A stretch of 20,032 bases of DNA from JBFJVZ01 sp041623895. GTDB lineage: Bacteria; Planctomycetota; Planctomycetia; Pirellulales; Pirellulaceae. A program made the translations under genes and the position numbers. Each line of letters begins with the position of its first letter. Within the stretch, counting starts at the first letter, position 1. Location of the stretch: the NCBI GenBank assembly GCA_041623895.1, contig JBFJVZ010000089.1:1-20032 (forward strand), read 5' to 3'. Below are positions 1 to 7,811 of the stretch, one piece after another. Under the pieces are notes generated by a model. It searched no databases and was not told the DNA's origin. It saw only the letters and a program-made list of their open reading frames with translations.

Positions 1-176
1 AGGGGAACGAGCAGGGATTCTGTTTGTTTGATTGCCTTCAGCTGTTCGCTAATGCCTTCGTTGGTGGGCTCGGAATGAACGTCCATTGAGTCCACAATTC
101 GATCCAAGCATTGGTATTGTTGCTTCAATTGTTCCGTAAGCTCGGTGAGCAAATCGGATTCTTTATCACTCAACAT
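1..176 (-). CDS. Small helical protein of unknown function (5' part only)
   Basis: An ATG at 176 opens a frame that runs off the window start, so only the first 58 residues are visible. It begins MLSDKESDLLTELTEQLKQQ and is rich in Leu, Glu, Gln and Lys with heptad-like spacing, which suggests a helical or coiled-coil protein. No signal peptide is visible. The ATG lies inside the last codons of the upstream TPR gene (stop at 166-168), an 11-bp overlap that suggests translational coupling and a shared operon. The composition is loosely like FlgN-type export chaperones, but a better FlgN candidate lies at 13914-14444, so I do not assign it. Function unknown. Confidence 0.6.
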   Translation of the reverse strand, partial: MLSDKESDLLTELTEQLKQQYQCLDRIVDSMDVHSEPTNEGISEQLKAIKQTESLLVP

Positions 177-1116
177 CTCTATCTTTCGACCTCTCGATTA
201 GTGTTTCCAATTCGGATGAAGTTTGCTCAAAAATCAGTTCCGTGTTACGAATGATTTCAGTTTGCTTGAGCCACCATCTGGCGACCGGGATCGAATAATC
301 TTCTGAAGCGACATTGGCGATCTCGCGAAGTCTCGCCTCAGCCGAGTCGATATCGCCGAGTCTTCTTTGGCACAGCGCTCGTAGAAGTTCCAGCCACGTG
401 CGGTCGGACTCGGCAAGCGTGTCGACGTCGACATCCTGGAGTGCCTTCAGTGCGGCGGCATAATTTCCAGTGCGATACAGGCTTTGCCCCAATTGAAGAT
501 GACTGACCGGATGGGGCAGGATTACAGTCGCCTGAACCTGCGGAGCACGACTTTTTGCTTGTTTAAGCGAAGCAGTTTGCGAGTTGTGCTCGAAGTTCTG
601 CTCGATAACCGGCATCGCAGGACCAACCTGATGTCGACGCTTGGCAACCATCGCACCATCCGACACAGCATCAGCACTCGCGCTGAAGAAATCAGCACCA
701 TCATCGGATGAACTCTGCAGTCGTCGACGCAATCGTTTCAACAACTCGATTCGTTCTCGTATTGCGGCGACGCTTTTTGACGCGTCTTGCTCTGGCAGAT
801 GGCTGTCATCAAGTCGCGCAGTAAATCCGTCCGATTCTCCGTTGCTGACTTGCCGGCTTGCTGACTCAATCTGCTGGTGGACATTTGCTGTGGTCTCGAT
901 CAGCTTTTTAAGTTGTTCTTCAAGACCGGCGGGATCGCCGGATTGATCGTCGTTCACCGCCGCTATTGGATCTGATCGCAATTGATTTGCAGGTTGCTGC
1001 TGAGCCAGCGCAGAACCACTGACAAAGATCATCAGCGCCACCAAGCGGAGGCTGCCAAGGCATTGCCTTGAATAGCCCAGTTGAAGCGGTTGTGCAGCAA
1101 AACGCTGGATCATCAT
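166..1116 (-). CDS. Secreted TPR-repeat protein of unknown function
   Basis: A 316-residue protein if started at the ATG at 1116. The frame is open to a TTG at 1185, but that would overlap the upstream gene by 62 bp, whereas 1116 leaves 7 bp. Residues about 20-38 form a hydrophobic signal peptide (SLRLVALMIFVSGSALA, followed by QQQ), so export to the periplasm is likely. A Gln/Ser/Asp-rich, partly coiled-coil middle (about 50-200) is followed by a TPR-like segment beginning HLQLGQSLYRTGNYAAALKA and a second helical pair (LLRALCQRRLGDIDSAEARL). TPRs are protein-docking modules. The gene sits directly downstream of the membrane TPR/STN-like gene and overlaps the next small gene, so the three probably act together. 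I recognise no named family; a role in envelope or flagellar assembly is inference from position. Confidence 0.75.
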   Translation of the reverse strand: MMIQRFAAQPLQLGYSRQCLGSLRLVALMIFVSGSALAQQQPANQLRSDPIAAVNDDQSGDPAGLEEQLKKLIETTANVHQQIESASRQVSNGESDGFTARLDDSHLPEQDASKSVAAIRERIELLKRLRRRLQSSSDDGADFFSASADAVSDGAMVAKRRHQVGPAMPVIEQNFEHNSQTASLKQAKSRAPQVQATVILPHPVSHLQLGQSLYRTGNYAAALKALQDVDVDTLAESDRTWLELLRALCQRRLGDIDSAEARLREIANVASEDYSIPVARWWLKQTEIIRNTELIFEQTSSELETLIERSKDRDVE

Positions 1117-1123
1117 CTTAAGA

Positions 1124-3259
1124 TCAGTGACTAAGTTCCGGATTCTGAATTGAGGTGACTGCGTTTTCGGGAAGCAGGCCCGCAAAGCACAACGCCGCTG
1201 AGTAATGTTTTCCAGTTTTTTCGTATACGTGGCCCAACAAGTTGAGCGTTTGTTTCTTGTCTTCTTCGTCTAACTGCAATTTCAGCAACGATTGACAAAT
1301 CGATTCGCATTCTGCCGTCAACATCAAGTCGAATTTTACTTTCGCTTTCAAGAGATTGAACTTAACGGCTAGCGCATCGCCAGGTGTTAGCAGCATTGAC
1401 TCCAAAGTTTCATTTGCCTTTTCGATCTCAGCAGCAAGATAAAGCATCTCGGCAAGTTCAAGACGAACACGTAATTCCCAGTAACCGTCGTTGACATCTT
1501 CTGCAGCGATTCTCAAATGCTCGATGGCTTTGCTGCGAAAACCGACCGCGTGGAAAGCCCGTGAAATGAGCACATGATCGACAAAGTCTTCGGCGTCGTC
1601 CGGCCGCAAAGCTGCCAGCGATAACACTAATCGTTCGCCCTCATTTTGCAGTCCGCTCGCTGGCCCTGTCGCTTGAAACCGAGCGTACGTTGCAATCACG
1701 CTTGCCAGCCGGTTGTTTCGCGAATCGGTCAACATTGTCGCGTTCTTGAACAGAACGCGATTCGCGGAGAACGGATCTGATTCAAACAGATACGACTTTG
1801 CCAATGTCAATAGATTCTGAGCCGCATGTCTGCCGCTGCCTGAAAGACGAAGCCCACGTGACGCTGCGGCAATCGCTTTATCCGGCCGTCCAAGCTGCAA
1901 TTCCAATTGTGCAATCATGGCATAACAAGAACCCCGCAGCGGCGGCGACAGTGTCTGGTCGAGCGCCTGGTAAAACTCTTTAAGAGCCTGCTCAAGATTT
2001 TCTTGTGCCAATTCAAGCAAGCCGCGATTGAAATACAGCATCGCGCTCAATTCACCGACGGGCTGAAGCTCGCGAGCCGACCGGTACTTGGTTGCGGCGT
2101 CTTCAAGATTGCCACGCAGCAAACACGTGTTGCCGTCCTGCATCAATGCCGAGACGCGTTCGATTCCATGTTCGAATTTCATTGCCAACTGTCGCAATAA
2201 TCTCTGGATTCGATCGACTTCATAGTTGCGCTTTTGCTGTGCGGTCAAGTCGTCCGCGTGCCAAACGCTCAGACGACGGCCGACCTGGTCCCATGCCAGT
2301 GCGAGCGGTCCCAACGTCTGGTCCAGCAACAGGGATACCGGCAAGGCATTGGATTCAACTCCAGTCGACCGTCCCGATAATACGGACCGGGCACGCGGAC
2401 TGACTTCGATCTGCAGATTCGTTTTTCCTGCCAGATCGTCAATCAGCATCAAGAGTGGTCGCGAAGTCAACTCGGCATCGATCAAGATCAGGGAAACATC
2501 GTCGATTGGACGCTGTATCACTTCGAGCTTGTCGCGGTGTGTCGCCTGAACAGGGAGTACGTCTTTACCGTTGGCGATCATCGGTTCGATTCTCGTTTCG
2601 ACCCAAAAGTACTCAATCGATGTCGACAGCAAATCATCCGCCGCCGGAAAGGCTTGCAGATACCGCTTCAGCAAACAATCCGCTAGATGCCGATGAATCG
2701 ACAATCGGATTTCGACGGGATAGTAATCTTGACCGCAGGTCACGTAGAGTTCGCTGAGCAAGCCGATCGCATCGTCAAGTCTGCCCTGCAACTCCCAGAT
2801 CCGGGCCGTACCGACCAGCGCCCACAATTGATCGCGTGATCGTGCAATGGAACTTTGAATCGCATTCCGATAGTGCTGCTCCCCCTGTTCCAAAAACCCT
2901 GCTAGTTCAGAGGCCAAGCCCAGTCTCAGCAAAATGGAATTATCCGGTGTGCCGCTGGTTTGCTTGTGCAGTTTCGCGAACTGCTGGTAGGCACCGATAT
3001 AGTTGCCTCCCAGCAACAAGCGATCACCAAGTCTTAATGGGTCCAGTTGAACTGAGTCGGTCGACGAGAGGTCACTCGACCGATCGGCCATGAGGGATAA
3101 CCCTCTTTCATGCACGCGCGAACTGGGATCTGTTTTGGCTCCGGTGACGTCATCGGTAACCGGAGGTTGCGAGGTTTGCGAAGGCCAATTGTAGATCACG
3201 CCACCGACCATTCCGGTCGTCAGCAAGGCAGCTGTCCACAACGCTTCGGCTCGAAACAC
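1124..3259 (-). CDS. Membrane-anchored TPR protein with a STN-like domain
   Basis: About 711 residues from the GTG at 3259. The frame also offers GTG 3313 and TTG 3331. I prefer 3259 because GGG lies 9-11 bases upstream and because it leaves a normal leader behind the sigma-28-like box at 3329-3355; the start is uncertain. One N-terminal membrane span (ALWTAALLTTGMVGGVIYNW) leaves the rest periplasmic. N-terminal TPR-like helices (GDRLLLGGNYIGAYQQFAKL) are followed, near one third of the length, by a segment resembling the secretin/TonB short N-terminal (STN) fold: LILIDAELTSRPLLMLIDDL then LQIEVSPRARSVLSG and LLLDQTLGPLALAWDQVGRR. The C-terminal half is a run of TPRs (FNRGLLELAQENLEQALKEF, MIAQLELQLGRPDKAIAAA). 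STN-like modules bind partners in secretins and TonB receptors, so a periplasmic scaffold is plausible. No catalytic motif is seen. Confidence 0.72.
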   Translation of the reverse strand: MFRAEALWTAALLTTGMVGGVIYNWPSQTSQPPVTDDVTGAKTDPSSRVHERGLSLMADRSSDLSSTDSVQLDPLRLGDRLLLGGNYIGAYQQFAKLHKQTSGTPDNSILLRLGLASELAGFLEQGEQHYRNAIQSSIARSRDQLWALVGTARIWELQGRLDDAIGLLSELYVTCGQDYYPVEIRLSIHRHLADCLLKRYLQAFPAADDLLSTSIEYFWVETRIEPMIANGKDVLPVQATHRDKLEVIQRPIDDVSLILIDAELTSRPLLMLIDDLAGKTNLQIEVSPRARSVLSGRSTGVESNALPVSLLLDQTLGPLALAWDQVGRRLSVWHADDLTAQQKRNYEVDRIQRLLRQLAMKFEHGIERVSALMQDGNTCLLRGNLEDAATKYRSARELQPVGELSAMLYFNRGLLELAQENLEQALKEFYQALDQTLSPPLRGSCYAMIAQLELQLGRPDKAIAAASRGLRLSGSGRHAAQNLLTLAKSYLFESDPFSANRVLFKNATMLTDSRNNRLASVIATYARFQATGPASGLQNEGERLVLSLAALRPDDAEDFVDHVLISRAFHAVGFRSKAIEHLRIAAEDVNDGYWELRVRLELAEMLYLAAEIEKANETLESMLLTPGDALAVKFNLLKAKVKFDLMLTAECESICQSLLKLQLDEEDKKQTLNLLGHVYEKTGKHYSAALCFAGLLPENAVTSIQNPELSH

Positions 3260-3328
3260 CCTGATTTCCCGGTAATGGATACGAATGGCTGAATCAAAAA
3301 CTGAAAGCTTCACCGCTAGCAACCGTTG

Positions 3329-3355
3329 CAATCGGCGATTTTTGGAGAGCCCTTA
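3329..3355 (-). promoter_or_regulatory. Sigma-28-like promoter in front of the TPR operon
   Basis: On the minus strand the sequence reads TAAG (3355-3352), 15 bases, then GCCGATTG (3336-3329). The flagellar sigma-28 (FliA) consensus is TAAA-N15-GCCGATAA, so the match is 3/4 and 6/8 with exact spacing and an intact GCCGAT core. The start point would fall near 3322, about 60 bases ahead of the GTG at 3259. No experimental support; chance similarity cannot be excluded. Confidence 0.4.
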
Positions 3356-3468
3356 GTTTCGTTACAAGCTATTCGACGGAAAAAGCTTTTCTGCTTGAAA
3401 TTTTCTAGCAAGTTATCTCGCCGCCCATCGACAACTCTCTTTGATCACCAGTCTTTGGAGAACGAAGA

Positions 3469-3747
3469 ATGAGAATCGATAACGGCGGTAATCCAATTCA
3501 GCCAAATGTCCCGCCACAGCAAACGCAGTCTGCACCTAAAGCCGACGGGACAACTGTCGGAAGTACGCCACATGATTCACTGACATCCGTGAACGCCAAT
3601 TCCATCGAAGGCTTGCTGCAGTCAATCGTAAGCGGCAACGAGATTCGCGAGTCAGTCATCAATGAAATCAGGTTAAAAATACAAACTGGAGAATACCTTG
3701 CTAAAGAATCAGCTTTGCAAACGGCAAGTTCCATTCTCAATTTGTAA
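3469..3747 (+). CDS. flgM: FlgM, anti-sigma-28 factor
   Basis: A 92-residue protein, the usual FlgM size. It starts MRIDNGGNPIQPNVPPQQ, like the MSIDR...P start of enterobacterial FlgM. It has a disordered Pro/Gln/Ser/Thr-rich first half and ends in the conserved sigma-binding helices (VINEIRLKIQTGEYLAKESA, then LQTASSIL). FlgM holds sigma-28 inactive in the cytoplasm until the hook is finished, then is exported through the flagellar secretion system, releasing sigma-28 for filament genes. GGAG lies 8 bases before the ATG. The gene sits 91 bp upstream of flagellin on the same strand, whereas in enterics flgM lies beside flgA and flgN. The short divergent region 3332-3468 separates it from the TPR operon. 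Confidence 0.85.
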   Translation: MRIDNGGNPIQPNVPPQQTQSAPKADGTTVGSTPHDSLTSVNANSIEGLLQSIVSGNEIRESVINEIRLKIQTGEYLAKESALQTASSILNL

Positions 3748-3838
3748 GCCATAGTGGAATAGCTTCACGACGGCTGGAATGGACTCGCAACGCCCGGCAC
3801 GGAGGTTTACTTCACACTTTCACAAGGTTCTTTAAGTC

Positions 3839-5266
3839 ATGAGTTTGGGAATTGTAAATAACGTGGGCGCCCTGAATGCCCGAAACAATCTGACGCGTTC
3901 AACGAATTCGTTGAACAAGTCCATTGAACGATTGTCGTCCGGTTTCAAAGTCAACCGAGGTGCTGACGGCCCAGCCGCTTTGGTGATCTCCGAAAAACAA
4001 CGTGCGCAAATCGCCGGTTTGCGGCAGGCGATTGATAACACGGAGAAAGCTGTCGCAGTTGTGCAAACTGCGGAAGGTGCCTTGAACGAGATCAACAGCA
4101 TTCTGGTCAAGGTTCGGTCGCTTGCTCTCGATTCTGCTAACGCCGGCGTAAACGACGATGATGCCTTTGCGGCCAATCAGGCTGAGATCGAGAATGCGCT
4201 CGACACGATCAATCGGATTTCCCGGAATACGCAGTTCGGGGAAAAGCGATTGCTCGACGGATCAGCCGGAATTACCGGCACTCCGGATGATGTCGAAGGC
4301 GACGTGACGTTCCTGAAGGCAACGGGAAAAACGAGTGCCGGAACTTACGCGCTCGAAGTCACCACGCAAGGCGAACGCGCCTACGTCGACAACGTTGGCG
4401 CGGCACAGACGGGCAACCTCGCCGCCGACGAAGTACTGACGGTCAACGGCATCAGTATTCAGCTGAATGCCGGCCTCAGCCAAACGGGTGTGATCTCGCG
4501 AATCAACGAGTTTACGAGTCAAACCGGTGTTGTTGCCGAGGATGTCGCAGGGGACACACGTCTTCGGTCGATCGAATTCGGTTCCAATGCGAAAATTGAG
4601 GTCATTTCCGATACAGCTGCTGGTGGTGCCGGCACAACCTCCGGTTTCGGAACGTCGCTAAGTTCCGACATTGGCAGAAATATCGAAGGCACCATTGACG
4701 GCGTTGCCGCGACCGGAATCGGAAATGTTTTGACCAGCGTCTCTGGCGCCTCGACGGGACTGAGCGTCAGCATCGGTGAGCTTTCCACAGACGCTGTGCT
4801 GACTGTCGATTCAACACAAGGGAACGTTAGTGTTCAAAACAATTCTCTGGTGTTCCAAATCGGTGCCAATCAAAACCAAACCGCATCGGTAGCGATCAAC
4901 TCGGTCGCTGCCAACGGACTTGGTCTGGCAGTCACTGGAAGCCGTTTTGGTAGTCTCAATGAAATCGATGTAACCAGCGCCGAAAAGGCTCAGGAATCGC
5001 TGGCGGTCATCGATGCTTCGATTGATGAGCTGTCCAACATTCGAGGCGAACTGGGGGCTTTCCAAGCCAACACTCTCGAGTCGATCGCCAACAACATGCG
5101 AGCGACTTTGGAGAACACGGTTAACGCAGAGTCTGTCATTCGTGACACAGACTTTGCCGAAGAGATTTCCACGTTCACCAACAACCAGATTCTGGTTCAA
5201 GCAGGAACGTCGGTTCTTTCGAGTGCCAACCAGACGACACAGTCGATCCTGGCTCTGCTGCAGTAA
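3839..5266 (+). CDS. fliC: Flagellin, the filament subunit
   Basis: A 475-residue flagellin. The N-terminal D0/D1 region (about 1-140) is canonical: NNVGALNARNNL, LNKSIERLSSGFKVNRGADG, LRQAIDNTEKAVAVVQTAEG. The C-terminal D1/D0 region (about 385-475) is equally clear: NIRGELGAFQANTLESIANN, ESVIRDTDFAEEI, QILVQAGTSVLSSANQTTQS, ending SILALLQ. The Gly/Thr/Ala-rich middle is the variable surface domain. Subunits are exported unfolded and polymerise under the FliD cap. AAGG lies 11 bases before the ATG. A strong terminator follows, so most transcripts should end after this gene. The D1 segment KVRSLALDSANAG matches the place of the TLR5-recognised segment of enteric flagellins (RVRELAVQSANG in Salmonella), but without the Glu. 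Confidence 0.97.
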   Translation: MSLGIVNNVGALNARNNLTRSTNSLNKSIERLSSGFKVNRGADGPAALVISEKQRAQIAGLRQAIDNTEKAVAVVQTAEGALNEINSILVKVRSLALDSANAGVNDDDAFAANQAEIENALDTINRISRNTQFGEKRLLDGSAGITGTPDDVEGDVTFLKATGKTSAGTYALEVTTQGERAYVDNVGAAQTGNLAADEVLTVNGISIQLNAGLSQTGVISRINEFTSQTGVVAEDVAGDTRLRSIEFGSNAKIEVISDTAAGGAGTTSGFGTSLSSDIGRNIEGTIDGVAATGIGNVLTSVSGASTGLSVSIGELSTDAVLTVDSTQGNVSVQNNSLVFQIGANQNQTASVAINSVAANGLGLAVTGSRFGSLNEIDVTSAEKAQESLAVIDASIDELSNIRGELGAFQANTLESIANNMRATLENTVNAESVIRDTDFAEEISTFTNNQILVQAGTSVLSSANQTTQSILALLQ

Positions 5267-5292
5267 ACTCTTGACAAGCCGCCCGACTAATG

Positions 5293-5310
5293 GGGCACGT
5301 TGGGCACGTT
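5293..5310 (+). repeat. Two tandem 9-bp repeats before the terminator
   Basis: GGGCACGTT occurs at 5293-5301 and again immediately at 5302-5310, between the flagellin stop and the terminator stem. No function can be assigned; a replication-slippage duplication is the simplest explanation. Confidence 0.5.
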
Positions 5311-5312
5311 CG

Positions 5313-5347
5313 GAGAGGGGCCGTCATGGCCCCTCTCTCTTTTTCTC
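5313..5347 (+). terminator. Rho-independent terminator after flagellin
   Basis: GAGAGGGGCC (5313-5322), a 5-base loop GTCAT, and GGCCCCTCTC (5328-5337) form a perfect 10-bp GC-rich stem. A T-rich tract follows at once (tcttttTCTC). The hairpin lies 46 bases after the flagellin stop and 20 bases before the fliD start. It should cut most transcripts after fliC, so fliD-fliS-pilZ would be made by read-through or from a weak local promoter. Confidence 0.88.
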
Positions 5348-5366
5348 TAAGTTCTGAGCTGGTGAA

Positions 5367-7361
5367 ATGTTTTCAATTGATGGAATCGTTTCGGGATTCG
5401 AAACCTCGAGCATCATCGAAAGTCTCTTGGGTTTTCAACAAGCCCAAGTCGATACGTTTAACTCCCGCAAAGCAGAGATTACGACAAGGCAAAGCGCCTT
5501 CAAAGGAATCGAAGCACAGCTGTTGACCCTGCAAGCATCGTTGGGTCGCCTGAATCGAACTCAAGCGTCTGTCTTTGACGTCAGGTCGGCAACTTCAAGC
5601 CACGAAGAAATCCTCTCCGTCGTAGCCGATAACGGTGCCAGTAGCGGAAAGTATCAGTTGACAATTGATTCCCTGGCAACGGCGCACCAGGTTGGGTCAC
5701 AGGGATTCAGCACCACGTCAGACCAGATTGCCAGCGGTGATATCACATTTAAGGTTGGCAATCGAACCGAAACAACGATTGCCATCGACGCCGGCAACAA
5801 TACTTTGTCCGGGCTGGCAGCCACAATCAATGATCAGGTAGATGACGTCAGCGCGAGCATCATATTCGATCAAGGTTCTGACTCATATCGACTGTTGCTG
5901 ACGTCAAACCACACCGGCGCTGAGAATGAGATCTCCGTCACCGCGAACCTCAGCGGCCCCGGTATCGTTCCCGATTTTTCGGGGGCTCCCGTGCAACAAG
6001 CGGCCGACGCCGTGATCAAGCTCGGTTCGGGGCCCGGCGCAATCATTGCTCAATATGCATCCAATCGCGTCGAAGGCCTGATTGAAGACGTCACCATCGA
6101 TCTACAGTCTGCGGCGGCGGATACCACGGTAACGATCGATATTGCGGCCGACACGTCAACGGCTCAAGAGGCGATTGAATCGTTTGTCGCCGATTTCAAT
6201 TCGCTGATGGAATTCATTGACGCCCAGACAAGATTCAATCCGGAAACCAATGAAGCCAGCCCGCTACTCGGAAACCGGTCGGTGAACACAATCAGGGATC
6301 GGCTATTTGCTGCCGTGACCGATACGGTCGCAACCAACTCGAGTGTCAGCCGGCTTGCGCAAATAGGGGTCGACGTAAATGCGCAAGGCCGGCTCGTGAT
6401 CGACTCCAACAAGCTAACCGAAGCGCTCACAGGCGAAATCGAAAATATTGATCCCAAAGATATCCGCAAGCTGTTCGGACTGAACGGATCTTCCAACATT
6501 ACTGGCATCCAGTTTTTGGCCGGTGGAAATCGCACCGCGGGTTCAAAAACTCCTTACCAGGTGGACATCACACAGGCGGCAGAACAAGGCTCGGTCACCG
6601 GTACGTCGAAAGTGAAGCAGAATACCACCATCGACGAGAACAACAATAGTTTCCAGATCACGATCGATGGCATCGTCAGTGAAACACTGACGTTGAACAG
6701 TGGCCAATATACACGCGCTGAGTTTGCAGCCCACGTCCAGGAAGTGATCAATCAGTCCGAAGAACTGGGAAATCACAATGTCACAGTCAGCTTGAACGCT
6801 GAGAACAAGCTGGTCATTACCTCAGAAGCCTACGGCTCGGATTCGCGAGTCGCAAGTGTTTCCGGCTCCGCAGCTTCGAAGCTCGGCTTCGACGGTAGCG
6901 AAAATGGCAGCGGAAAAAATGTTGCCGGAAAATTTATCGTCGACGGCGTGGAAGAGATTGCCAACGGATCTGGTCGAGTACTGATTGGCCACCCCGATAA
7001 TCAATTCACCGCGGATCTTCAACTAAGAATTACATTAACAGCGGACCAACTGATCGATGGTAGCGAGGGCGAAGTCCAAGTCTCCCGTGGTGCCTCGGGC
7101 CGTCTGGATAAATACATAGGCAGCGTGATCGACGGTGAAACAGGACTCCTCAAAAACGTCAATGATGATTTCGAAGCGAGGATCGCGTCGATCGATCAGT
7201 CCATTAAACGCGTGGAAAGCATCACGGCCGCGAAACGTGAATTTCTGATCGCCGAATTTACGGCGTTGGAGCGCATCATGAGCGATCTGCAAACAACAAG
7301 CTCGTTCATTACCACACAGCTCCAGTCACTCGGCAGCTTCAGATCCAATCGTAATCAATAG
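5367..7361 (+). CDS. fliD: FliD, filament cap protein (HAP2)
   Basis: A 664-residue FliD, longer than the roughly 470 residues of E. coli. The N-terminal FliD_N region opens with FSIDGIVSGFETSSIIESLL and ASLGRL. The FliD_C region is recognisable from about residue 270 (DFNSLMEFIDAQTRFNPETN, PLLGNRSVNTIRDRL, IGVDVNAQGRLVIDSNKL) and resumes at the end (YIGSVIDGETGLLKNVNDDF, IASIDQSIKRVESI). Between them lies an insertion of roughly 200 residues rich in Gly, Ser, Thr and Asn, including a hook-IN-like motif (FQITIDGIVSETLTLNSGQY), probably a surface-exposed cap domain. FliD caps the growing filament and folds incoming flagellin. GGTG just precedes the ATG. The stop lies 8 bases before fliS, so the two are coupled. 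Confidence 0.95.
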   Translation: MFSIDGIVSGFETSSIIESLLGFQQAQVDTFNSRKAEITTRQSAFKGIEAQLLTLQASLGRLNRTQASVFDVRSATSSHEEILSVVADNGASSGKYQLTIDSLATAHQVGSQGFSTTSDQIASGDITFKVGNRTETTIAIDAGNNTLSGLAATINDQVDDVSASIIFDQGSDSYRLLLTSNHTGAENEISVTANLSGPGIVPDFSGAPVQQAADAVIKLGSGPGAIIAQYASNRVEGLIEDVTIDLQSAAADTTVTIDIAADTSTAQEAIESFVADFNSLMEFIDAQTRFNPETNEASPLLGNRSVNTIRDRLFAAVTDTVATNSSVSRLAQIGVDVNAQGRLVIDSNKLTEALTGEIENIDPKDIRKLFGLNGSSNITGIQFLAGGNRTAGSKTPYQVDITQAAEQGSVTGTSKVKQNTTIDENNNSFQITIDGIVSETLTLNSGQYTRAEFAAHVQEVINQSEELGNHNVTVSLNAENKLVITSEAYGSDSRVASVSGSAASKLGFDGSENGSGKNVAGKFIVDGVEEIANGSGRVLIGHPDNQFTADLQLRITLTADQLIDGSEGEVQVSRGASGRLDKYIGSVIDGETGLLKNVNDDFEARIASIDQSIKRVESITAAKREFLIAEFTALERIMSDLQTTSSFITTQLQSLGSFRSNRNQ

Positions 7362-7369
7362 GAAGTGAC

Positions 7370-7774
7370 ATGAACGCTATCGGAGCGTATCAGAAGCAAA
7401 GCCTGCTAGCAGGATGGACGCGGATCGACCTGCTGCTGCAGATTTATGAACGCGCGATTACATCGATTGATGCCTGCGAAATCGCGTTCAAAGAAAACGA
7501 CGAATCCGCCTACGTTCGGCACTTTATTCAGGCCCAAAAAGCGGTCCTCGCAATCCACGCCGGTCTGAAACCGGATGAACACGAGGTCGCGTTTAACGTG
7601 GCGCGGTTGTTGCATTTTGTCTTGGTTTGCATCGAAAAAAGGGACTTCAAAGCAGCCGCCAAAGTGCTCCGCGAATTAAGGGACGGTTTCGCGGCTGTTG
7701 CCGATGAAGTCAATCGGCTTGAAAGAGAGGGAATGATTCCCCCGGTGCCCGGCGACGATACTTTTCAACTGTAA
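7370..7774 (+). CDS. fliS: FliS, flagellin export chaperone
   Basis: A 134-residue protein with the size and all-helical pattern of FliS. It starts MNAIGAYQKQSLLAGWTRID, which contains the family's AYQ element, followed by LLLQIYERAITSIDACEIAF, equivalent to the conserved L..LY.gai.....a segment. FliS binds the C-terminal D0 helices of flagellin in the cytoplasm, stops premature polymerisation and delivers it to the export gate. The Shine-Dalgarno AGGAAG overlaps the fliD stop. The order fliC-fliD-fliS is the classic one. The C-terminal tail (REGMIPPVPGDDTFQL) is Pro-rich and probably disordered. Confidence 0.88.
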   Translation: MNAIGAYQKQSLLAGWTRIDLLLQIYERAITSIDACEIAFKENDESAYVRHFIQAQKAVLAIHAGLKPDEHEVAFNVARLLHFVLVCIEKRDFKAAAKVLRELRDGFAAVADEVNRLEREGMIPPVPGDDTFQL

Positions 7775-7811
7775 ACTCAAAGTCGAAAAACGAACAAACT
7801 GAGACGCGTGT

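Noticed and set aside
3795..3810. GGCACG-N4-TT resembling a sigma-54 promoter upstream of fliC
   Set aside because: The -24 half fits (GGCACG), but the essential GC of the -12 element is absent (TTTAC in its place), and it lies too close to the ATG.
4811..5200. 129-residue minus-strand frame inside flagellin
   Set aside because: It is a shadow of the strongly conserved flagellin C-terminal coding sequence.
5264..5290. TAAA-N15-CCGACTAA resembling a sigma-28 promoter for fliD
   Set aside because: The -10 half is broken by an extra base, the TAAA is the flagellin stop codon, and any transcript would run straight into the terminator at 5313-5347.
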